64,000 nucleotides of DNA from Ignavibacteria bacterium (GTDB lineage Bacteria; Bacteroidota; Ignavibacteria; Kapaibacteriales; UBA2268). Every line of letters begins with the position of its first letter. The first letter of the stretch is position 1. A program made the position numbers and the translations under genes. Location of the stretch: positions 1 through 64,000 of the forward strand of contig JAERMQ010000001.1 of assembly GCA_016844745.1 (NCBI GenBank), in the 5' to 3' direction. The notes under the pieces were generated by a model, which had not been told where the DNA came from, did no database searches, and saw nothing but the letters and a program-made list of their open reading frames with translations. This document shows positions 47,806 through 54,595 of the stretch, in pieces.

Positions 47806-47935
47806 TTAATGGGCGGTGTCCAATGCAAACCCTTGCGAAAGATTCTGCATACATGACGATGCCCATTTTAGCCAATTGTGGAGTCGGTGGGGCAACCTTC
47901 CGGCTCTGCTATTTTTATATGCCCCGGCTAATAGG
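47806..47935. ncRNA. Candidate structured RNA with a possible pseudoknot
   Basis: Read on the plus strand: a domain closed by TGGGC/GCCCA (47810-47814 with 47861-47865) holds an ATGCA/TGCAT stem and a CTT-GCGA-AAG hairpin with a GNRA loop. A second domain has stem GAGTCGG/CCGGCTC (47881-47887 with 47900-47906), whose loop GGGGCA (47889-47894) pairs with TGCCCC (47920-47925). That is an H-type pseudoknot, and TTAGCC/GGCTAA is also possible. On the minus strand it would be the 5' leader of the Cys-rich gene, starting after a 5-codon ORF (MLKPY) with a GGAG site. The strand is undecided. A 50-codon minus-strand frame is open through it too. Confidence 0.45.
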
Positions 47936-48135
47936 GTTTGAGCATTTTTCTTCTCCGGTATTATTTGAGAATCAATTTATTATCAGCACGGCTTTTTGAC
48001 CGGCTCTATCAATTTTTTTATGTCAATGAAAACAATTTTGCGCATGCCTTATAATGTATAAACAATTGAAAATTGACATTTTTGCAATATTTTCATATAT
48101 TAATTTAAATTAATTTATTCTTCATTTTACAAAAT

Positions 48136-48708
48136 TCACTTTCCCGGCAGGTTCAGCAATCTTCTGCATAGAGCCAGAGCCGCCTTATGCCCTCTATATA
48201 CTTTATCCTTGCTGCAATTAAACTTTACTGAAATTTCATTAATTGTCAAGCCTTTATAATAATGAAGATTGAGTATTTCCTTCAAACGGTTGGGAAGCTG
48301 TTCCAATATTTGCATTAATTCATCGGTATCGGAAATTTTATTTTCAATTGTATAGGCGAAACCTTGAGAATTAATAAGAGTTGCTTGTTCATCATCCGTG
48401 ATAGAATCTAACGAAACGAATTTTTTATTTATCCTGTATAAATTTAAAAGCTTCCATTCAGCTCTTTTTTGGATGATGCTGAACATTTTATTTGATATTT
48501 TGTAATAAATTGAGTTCGGAATAATATTTGCCTGGGAATTTACTTCAGGGTACGTTTCAGGTATTTCCTTAAAGATAAACTCATTGTACGCTTCGAATAC
48601 GCAATCGGCTATTTCCTCGTTTTGGAAATTTTGATATTTTCTTTTCAACACTAAAATTATTTTTTTAATAACCGCAGTATAGGACTCATTATTTAAGGTT
48701 GTTCCCAT
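48136..48708 (-). CDS. ECF-type RNA polymerase sigma factor
   Basis: A 190-aa sigma-70 family protein. The N-terminal half (~15-95) looks like region 2 but is diverged. Region 4 is clear at ~128-183: ILEQLPNRLKEILNLHYYKGLTINEISVKFNCSKDKVYRGHKAAL, including the HTH. ECF sigma factors redirect RNA polymerase to stress or surface-function genes. No anti-sigma gene is adjacent. The neighbourhood on the same strand is Cys-rich and T9SS-secreted proteins, which could be its targets (inference). Six 10-bp tandem repeats lie 54-113 bp upstream of its start. Confidence 0.88.
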   Translation of the reverse strand: MGTTLNNESYTAVIKKIILVLKRKYQNFQNEEIADCVFEAYNEFIFKEIPETYPEVNSQANIIPNSIYYKISNKMFSIIQKRAEWKLLNLYRINKKFVSLDSITDDEQATLINSQGFAYTIENKISDTDELMQILEQLPNRLKEILNLHYYKGLTINEISVKFNCSKDKVYRGHKAALALCRRLLNLPGK

Positions 48709-48761
48709 TTTAAAATTTCTACTCTAACTTTAGTTTCTTTTTAAAATTTATTTCAATACCC

Positions 48762-48821
48762 TTTGAGAAAATTTGAGAAAATTTGAGAAAATTTGAGAAA
48801 ATTTGAGAAAATTTGAGAAAA
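48762..48821. repeat. Six perfect 10-bp tandem repeats upstream of the sigma gene
   Basis: The unit TTTGAGAAAA repeats six times without error. The period is close to one DNA turn and each unit holds an A tract, so the DNA may be bent. It lies in the expected promoter/leader region of the minus-strand sigma factor gene. Copy-number change could alter expression. Confidence 0.95.
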
Positions 48822-48897
48822 ATTTCTGAAAATCATTTCACAAAAAGCAACTTAATCGGAAAAATAATAAAATCCAAATTTATTTTTTATTAAGAAA

Positions 48898-48930
48898 AGC
48901 TATACTATAACTGTAAGTTATAGTATAGCT
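48898..48930. repeat. 33-nt hairpin C1
   Basis: The arm AGCTATACTATAACT, loop GTA and the exact complementary arm. It is followed by a CCGCTCCAGCAGGGGATT...GCAGGAATGACA tail shared with copies C2 and C3. Confidence 0.85.
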
Positions 48931-49019
48931 GAAAAACCGCTCCAGCAGGGGATTACTGCATTCGCAGGAATGACAACCATTACTAATAAGGGATTCCTGC
49001 ATCCGCAGGAATGACAAAG

Positions 49020-49328
49020 CAATCTCCCTTCCAAAATAATCCCGTAAGGATGTTATATGTATAGAATGAAACCCCAAATTACCAACAGGAATCCCGTAGG
49101 GATGGAATAATATGTCATCCCTACGGGATTTATATGGTTTCCGGGGTTGGGATTTTCTATAAATATGTCATCCCTACGGGATTGATTTGATTTGAATTTG
49201 AAGAAAGCTATGCTATAACTGCAAGTTATAGTATAGCTGGAAAGCCGCTCCAGCAAGGGATTCCTGCATCCGCAGGAATGACAGAAAAAGAGAAAAGATG
49301 TCCAACATCTGCCAGATGTTGGACATCT
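49020..49328. repeat. Direct repeat block, left copy (with hairpins C2 and B3)
   Basis: It contains AATCTCCCTTCCAAAATAAT (49021), two CATCCCTACGGGATT motifs, TATGGTTTCCGGGGTTGGGA (49134), hairpin C2 (49206-49238, arm AGCTATGCTATAACT, one mismatch to its partner), the GCAGGAATGACA tail and hairpin B3 (49296-49328, arm AGATGTCCAACATCT). The order and most of the sequence recur at 50149-50463. Short frames through it are repeat artefacts. Confidence 0.9.
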
Positions 49329-49403
49329 AAATCTTTAGGCAGAGTCTCAGGAATTTAGATTAGTTTATTCTCAGAAATGATACTTTTGCAATCAAACATG
49401 CTG

Positions 49404-49868
49404 TTAATCGGTAATAACAACCTGGCGGATGCAATGATTGAAGCCACCTTCGCTATTTTGCTCACTGGCTGTGCATTTGCATCCTTCAAATTGATTCGAA
49501 TCATTAAAATTGAATAAACATGATGCGCAATTGGCACAAACACATATTTGAAGAGTTTCAACTGCATTCAAGTACTGCCCAAATTCATTGCCTACTTTGA
49601 CTAATAAAAATCCACAAGTAACGCTTTTTCCCAAGTGATTGCCAGTTCCTTTTAAAAAGAAATTACTGCCGTTAACTTCAATTTCAACAGAAGTTATACG
49701 CGAGCCGTTATTCAGCATCTTTTCAAGCATAATTATCAGATTGCCGGGTGTTATTGTTAAAACAGGTTTCCCGTTTTGAATTTCCCCGTATTTAATAAAG
49801 GATTTTGCTTGTATGTTTATACAAAATGCAATTAATAAAATTGCCAAAAAAGATAATTTAGTTTTCAT
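49404..49868 (-). CDS. Small secreted protein with Cys-rich C-terminus
   Basis: 154 aa from the ATG at 49868, chosen for its GGAG site and because the signal peptide (MKTKLSFLAILLIAFCINIQA) starts there. The middle is beta-rich (VEIEVNGSNFFLKGTG). The C-terminal third has clustered cysteines (ICVCANCASC, EGCKCTA, HCI), probably disulfides or a metal site. I do not recognise the family. The gene is bracketed by near-identical direct repeats (49020-49328 and 50149-50463), so it could be a cassette able to be lost or duplicated. Confidence 0.75.
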   Translation of the reverse strand: MKTKLSFLAILLIAFCINIQAKSFIKYGEIQNGKPVLTITPGNLIIMLEKMLNNGSRITSVEIEVNGSNFFLKGTGNHLGKSVTCGFLLVKVGNEFGQYLNAVETLQICVCANCASCLFNFNDSNQFEGCKCTASEQNSEGGFNHCIRQVVITD

Positions 49869-50148
49869 AATAGCTCCACAAATTATTGAACTTATGTTTA
49901 TTATGCTTTTGCTCATAAATTTTCCAAGCAATAGCGTTATTTTTGTAAATATAGATTGTGTCCGCTTTAACAGTTCTTTCGTAAATATGCTTTTAATCTA
50001 TATAAATAAACAATAATTGCTTGTATATAATTTAATTACTAAAAATAACCAAAACAATAATATAATCCAAATTATTTTTTCGAATGTTAGCAATAATCTC
50101 AATAATTGCTATAGCAAGGGTTTACAACAACCGCTGGAATGACAATTC

Positions 50149-50463
50149 AATCTCCCTTCCAAAATAATCCCGTTGGGATGGAATAATATGTCATCCCTAC
50201 GGGATTTATATGGTTTCCGGGGTTGGGATTTTCTATAAATATGTCATCCCTACGGGATTGATTTGATTTGAAGGAAGCTATGCTATAACTGCAAGTTATA
50301 GTATAGCTGGGAAGCCGCTCCAGCAGGGGATTCCTGTATCCGCAGGAATGAAAATTCAATGATTTAATGGAACCTGGATTCTTCGCTTCGCTCTGAATGA
50401 CATTCTTCTTTGTATAGGAATTTGATAAAAAGATGTCCAACATCTGCCAGATGTTGGACATCT
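50149..50463. repeat. Direct repeat block, right copy (with hairpins C3 and B4)
   Basis: It repeats the left block: CAATCTCCCTTCCAAAATAA (50149), paired CATCCCTACGGGATT motifs, TATGGTTTCCGGGGTTGGGA (50209), hairpin C3 (50276-50308), the GCAGGAATGA tail, then a half family A unit (50374-50407) not present on the left, and hairpin B4 (50431-50463). The right end is 8 bp from the purN stop, so B4 is also a likely purN terminator: TTTTT follows on the minus strand. Confidence 0.9.
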
Positions 50464-50470
50464 CCCTTCT

Positions 50471-51064
50471 TTAAATGATAATCACCCCACTCGCAATTTT
50501 CCGAATTGTCTCGGGATAGAGAATATGCTCGGCTTCCAACACTCTTTTTGATAATGATTCAATATTATCTCCCGGCAGAACAGGCACCTCTATCTGAGCT
50601 AATATCCTGCCGTGGTCGAAAATGTTATCGACAAGATGTACCGTTGGTCCGGTTTTTTTTTCATTATTTGCTAAAACTGCTTCGTGAACAAATCTGCCGT
50701 ACATTCCTTTTCCGCCGTATTTCGGCAGTAACGCCGGATGAATATTCAATACCCTGCCGTTAATGTATGAAATGATTTTGTCGTCAAGTTTCTTCATGTA
50801 CCCGGCAAGAATTATCGTATCGGCATTATGGTAATCAATGATTCGTATGATTTCGCGAATGAAGGAATCGGTATCGTAATGTGTTTTTGTACTGACGTGA
50901 TAATATGGAATTCGTTCTCGTTTTGCTCTTTCGATAGCGCCGGAATCGGAATTGTTCGAAATAACAAAAGAGACTTTTGCATCAATATTTCCGCTTTTTA
51001 TTGCGTCAATAATTGACTGCATATTCGAACCGCCATGCGAAGCAAAAAATCCTAATCTTAACAT
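50471..51064 (-). CDS. purN: Phosphoribosylglycinamide formyltransferase
   Basis: A 197-aa enzyme that transfers a formyl group from 10-formyl-THF to GAR in purine synthesis. Catalytic residues are N107 and H109 in LNIHPALLPKYGG and D150 in the HLVDNIFDHG motif. The N-terminal SHGGSNMQ phosphate loop is present, with His in place of the more usual Gly. The length is standard. A single gene; no other pur genes are nearby. Confidence 0.94.
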   Translation of the reverse strand: MLRLGFFASHGGSNMQSIIDAIKSGNIDAKVSFVISNNSDSGAIERAKRERIPYYHVSTKTHYDTDSFIREIIRIIDYHNADTIILAGYMKKLDDKIISYINGRVLNIHPALLPKYGGKGMYGRFVHEAVLANNEKKTGPTVHLVDNIFDHGRILAQIEVPVLPGDNIESLSKRVLEAEHILYPETIRKIASGVIII

Positions 51065-51286
51065 ATTGCAATTTACTTAAAAATTTTTATGCTGAAAAAT
51101 CGTTTATATATAATTAGTTTTTCCCCTTTTTACTTACTTCTAAATTCAAAAATCGTTAATCCTTGTTCATTATTCCATCTTATAAAGTATAAGCAAAATT
51201 TTTATCAGCAAAAAACGTTAATATATTCTTTAGTTCTTTATGACAAAGAAATATATAATGAATTTGTAAATTAGGGAGTATAATAT

Positions 51287-53431
51287 ATGCCCAATGACCA
51301 TACTAAATCTAAAACTTATATAAGCATTGGAAAAATACTGAATCAGATACCCGGAATTATAAAGATGACGTATCAGGGTAAGGAGCGGGAAATTATCCTG
51401 AACTGCCCATTCGATACGAGAAATGTTGACAATGAAACCGTGATTGATTGGTATTCTCAAATACATTTGGGCAGGACGTTGGACGATAAAGCCGCCCTTT
51501 ATGTGAAAATGGCAAAAGGATGGACTTACCACGCTCCATTCGGTGGACATGACGGGATTCAGTTTGCTTTGGGTAAAATCTTCCGGCAGGGAAAGGATTT
51601 CCTGTTTCCATATTACAGGGATATGTTAACTTGTCTTATTGCAGGAATTACTGTCGATGAGATTATTCTCAACGGACTTAGCAAGGAAGATGACATAGCA
51701 GGGGGAGGAAGGCACATGAGCAATCATTTTGCCAAACAATCATTAAATATCCAGAACGTTTCGTCATGCACGGGTAATCATGCCCAACATGCAGCAGGAT
51801 TGGCTCGCGCAGTTAAAAAATACGGCGGGGATGAAGTTGTATATTATTCCGGTGGCGAATCCGCAAGTTCGGAAGGTTATTTCTGGGAGGCATTGAATTG
51901 CGCTACTCTTGAGAAGCTCCCTGTTATTTTCGTGATACAGAATAACAGGTATGCTATATCGGTTCCTTTAGTGCAGCAAACGGCTAATATATTGGTATCC
52001 GAGAATTATTCAGGATTCAAGAACCTGAAAATATTTAATTGCAATGGCAGATGTCCGTTTAATTCATTCAAAACCCTTTCGGCAGCAAAGAGATATGTTG
52101 AATCGGGCGCAGGTCCGGCAATCGTACATGCTGATTGCGACAGAATGGGGGCACATTCGAATTCCGACCCGCATAAATTATACCGTTCTGATGATGAATT
52201 AGATGATGCGGCAAAGCGCGACCCAATGCTCCAGCTTCGTTATATTATTGTAAAAAATGGGATAGCAAAGGAAGAAGAGCTAATTGCAATCGAAGAAAAG
52301 AACCGGAAAACAGTATATGAAGCTGCCGACCGGATAGAAAAGGCACCGAATGCCGACGGCAGTCAATGGAATAAATTTATAGTTCCGGAGCAGTTTGCAA
52401 AAGAATATAAGGAACCTGCTCCTAAAGAAGGCACTCCTCAAGTTACGTATCTTCATGCAATCAATTCGGCTCTGAAAGAAGAATTCAGGCGAAATCCGAA
52501 TACATTTCTCTGGGGTCAGGATGTTGCATCGAAGGATAAAGGCGGAGTTTTCAATGTAACCAAAGGAATGGCACAGGAATTCGGTGATGAAAGAGTGTTT
52601 AATTCGCCAATTGCAGAGAATAATATTGTCGGAACTGCTAACGGTTTCTCAAGATATAGAAAAGACATTTGGGTGGTAGTTGAAGGCGCTGAATTTGCAG
52701 ATTATTTCTGGCCCGCAATGGACCAGTTAATCGAATGTTCGCATGATTATTGGCGAACCAAGGGGCAATTTGCTCCCAATGTTGTAATACGCCTTGCAAG
52801 CGGTGGATATATCCAGGGAGGCTTGTATCATTCACAGAATTTAGAGGGTGTATTTACTACTATTCCCGGTATAAGAGTAGTATCTCCGGCATTTGCAGAC
52901 GACGCAATAGGATTGATGCGGAATGCAATGCGTTCGCAGGGAGTTACTGTATATCTTGAACCAAAATTCCTGTATAATTACAAAAATGCTAGTACGATTG
53001 AACCGAATGAGGATTTTATATTGCCTTTCGGAAAGGCAAAAGTACGAAGAACCGGAACAGATATTTCGATAATTACTTATGGCACGGCTTGCCACTTAAG
53101 TCTAATTGCAGCGGAAGAATTAAACAAAGAAGGAATTTCAGTTGAAGTAGTTGATTTGCGCTCACTAAATCCGTTGGATGAAGAAACTATTTTAGCGTCT
53201 GTTGAGAAAACCAATAGGGTAGTGGTAGCTCACGAAGATAAAATGATGGGCGGCTTCGGAGGCGAAATCGTAGCGCTGATAACCGAAAAAGCTTTTGGCA
53301 AACTCGATGCACCGGTAATGCGGGCTTGCTCGAAATTTTCACCCGTCGGATTTGCAAAAGAATACGAAAAGGAAATCCTGCTTAATACAGAAGATATTAA
53401 AAAAACTGTCAGAAAAGTTGTCAGCTTTTAA
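51287..53431 (+). CDS. Fused alpha/beta branched-chain 2-oxoacid dehydrogenase E1
   Basis: A 714-aa TPP-dependent dehydrogenase. The alpha part (~1-385) carries the TPP/Mg motif SGGESASSEGYFWEALN ... VIFVIQNN and HSNSDPHKLYR. The beta part (~395-714) starts VTYLHAINSALKEEFRRNP and has FNSPIAENNIVGTANGFS and EDKMMGGFGGEI. In most bacteria these are two genes. The fused form is common in Bacteroidota/Chlorobi relatives. It decarboxylates 2-oxo acids from Val/Leu/Ile (or pyruvate) and passes acyl groups to E2. E2 and E3 genes are not adjacent. The start at 51287 has AGGGAG; an internal Met at residue 27 is less supported. Confidence 0.92.
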   Translation: MPNDHTKSKTYISIGKILNQIPGIIKMTYQGKEREIILNCPFDTRNVDNETVIDWYSQIHLGRTLDDKAALYVKMAKGWTYHAPFGGHDGIQFALGKIFRQGKDFLFPYYRDMLTCLIAGITVDEIILNGLSKEDDIAGGGRHMSNHFAKQSLNIQNVSSCTGNHAQHAAGLARAVKKYGGDEVVYYSGGESASSEGYFWEALNCATLEKLPVIFVIQNNRYAISVPLVQQTANILVSENYSGFKNLKIFNCNGRCPFNSFKTLSAAKRYVESGAGPAIVHADCDRMGAHSNSDPHKLYRSDDELDDAAKRDPMLQLRYIIVKNGIAKEEELIAIEEKNRKTVYEAADRIEKAPNADGSQWNKFIVPEQFAKEYKEPAPKEGTPQVTYLHAINSALKEEFRRNPNTFLWGQDVASKDKGGVFNVTKGMAQEFGDERVFNSPIAENNIVGTANGFSRYRKDIWVVVEGAEFADYFWPAMDQLIECSHDYWRTKGQFAPNVVIRLASGGYIQGGLYHSQNLEGVFTTIPGIRVVSPAFADDAIGLMRNAMRSQGVTVYLEPKFLYNYKNASTIEPNEDFILPFGKAKVRRTGTDISIITYGTACHLSLIAAEELNKEGISVEVVDLRSLNPLDEETILASVEKTNRVVVAHEDKMMGGFGGEIVALITEKAFGKLDAPVMRACSKFSPVGFAKEYEKEILLNTEDIKKTVRKVVSF

Positions 53432-53587
53432 TTACAATGTGAAAATGATTGTGTAAGAAAAATTTACATATTATAGTTAAAAAGTGTGAAATTAATCTGA
53501 CAGTGTAAATATAAAATTACATAAAAAAGAAAAAAAAATCGTTTTTTTATATAATATATATCGATTTTCAAAATCTTTGAACATCAA

Positions 53588-53607
53588 TTTGAGCTATAAT
53601 AGTTAAA
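53588..53607 (+). promoter_or_regulatory. Candidate tRNA-Arg promoter
   Basis: TTTGAGCTATAATAGTTAAA has a consensus TATAAT about 34 bp before the tRNA 5' end and closely matches the block upstream of accC at 38650. Confidence 0.4.
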
Positions 53608-53633
53608 TTTGTAACTATGCAGGAACCAGAATT

Positions 53634-53708
53634 GCGCCTGTAGCTCAATTAGGATAGAGCGTTGGATTCCGGTTCCAAAGGTTGGGGGTTCGATTCCCTT
53701 CAGGCGTA
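53634..53708 (+). tRNA. tRNA-Arg (anticodon CCG)
   Basis: A full cloverleaf. The acceptor stem is GCGCCTG (53634-53640) with CAGGCGT (53701-53707), first pair G-U. The D arm is GCTC...GAGC. The anticodon stem is TTGGA/TCCAA around TTCCGGT, giving anticodon CCG (53669-53671), which reads CGG. The variable loop is 5 nt, the T arm GGGGG-TTCGATT-CCCTT, and the discriminator A. CCA is not encoded. It lies 26 bp before the TPR gene. Confidence 0.95.
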
Positions 53709-53734
53709 CAAGTAATTGATTTAAATATAACTTA

Positions 53735-54493
53735 ATGGCAGATATGAAAAGAAGCGAAAAAGAAAATTTAAACGAAGAAAACTTAACCGAGCAGGAAGAA
53801 GTAGAAGAAGAAATACTTGCTCCCCAAAGAGACGATTCCATATCAAAATTTCAATTTTACATTCAAAAATATAGAACTTACGTTATAAGTATTTCCATTG
53901 GATTAATAGCCCTGATTGCTATTTTTATTTATGTGAGATATAATAACGAAGCAAATGATAAAAAAGCCGTGTTGGCTCTATCCCGTGTATTGCCATATTT
54001 TAACGCAAAGTACTATGACGCAGCGCTGAAGGGCGACCCGAAAGCAAAAGTAAGAGGCGACGAAGTGTTAGGATTGGAATATATAGCAGATGAATATTCG
54101 GGAAGACCGGCAGGCAAAGTAGCAGCATTATATGCCGGAGAATGTTTCATAGCCCTTGGTAAACCTGCAGAAGCTAAAAGATTTTATGAGATTGCCTCAG
54201 GCTCCGATTCCAGGTTGGTTGTTAGCGGTGCAAATGCGGCATTAGGCGCATTGGCAGAAACAGAAAACAATTTCGAATCGGCAGCAAAATACTATACCGA
54301 AGCAGCAGCTTTATCGCTCGATGATGCCGCCAAATCAAGATATAAATATTTCAGTGGTTTAGCATACGAAAAATTAGGGAATAAGGAGAAAGCCGAAAGC
54401 CTTTACAGAGAGATTATCGGTGAAACGCAATATTCGGAGTTTACACTACATGCAAAATCGGGCTTAATTCGTATTGGCACGATAATTGAGTAA
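53735..54493 (+). CDS. Single-pass membrane TPR protein (YfgM-like)
   Basis: 252 aa. An acidic cytoplasmic N-terminus (~1-45, EENLTEQEEVEEEIL) is followed by one membrane helix (~49-68, VISISIGLIALIAIFIYV) and tetratricopeptide repeats (~125-245, e.g. FIALGKPAEAKRFYEIA, YEKLGNKEKAESLYREII). The layout matches YfgM-type ancillary translocon proteins that act at the outer face of the inner membrane, which would suit the adjacent exported giant protein. That link is inference. Confidence 0.82.
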   Translation: MADMKRSEKENLNEENLTEQEEVEEEILAPQRDDSISKFQFYIQKYRTYVISISIGLIALIAIFIYVRYNNEANDKKAVLALSRVLPYFNAKYYDAALKGDPKAKVRGDEVLGLEYIADEYSGRPAGKVAALYAGECFIALGKPAEAKRFYEIASGSDSRLVVSGANAALGALAETENNFESAAKYYTEAAALSLDDAAKSRYKYFSGLAYEKLGNKEKAESLYREIIGETQYSEFTLHAKSGLIRIGTIIE

Positions 54494-54595
54494 TTAAAGG
54501 AAAAATAATAGGAAAACTAATTAAATTAGTGAGAAAAATTTGAGAATAAATAAATACTATATTAATAAAAACATGTTTTTTTTTATGGAGGTAAT

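Noticed and set aside
48762..48821. CRISPR array
   Set aside because: Ten-base units with no spacers; a simple tandem repeat, and no cas genes are present.
48880..49256. Two short minus-strand frames (and one at 50147-50461)
   Set aside because: They run through the direct repeat blocks and share repeat-derived peptides such as SYTITCSYSIA.
43958..50463. Prophage or integrative element
   Set aside because: Only one phage-like HTH protein; no integrase, capsid, portal or attachment-site duplication was found.
53584..53841. 85-codon minus-strand frame over the tRNA (reads LVRLKGIEPPTFGTGIQRS)
   Set aside because: It is the antisense translation of tRNA-Arg, a well-known false gene pattern.
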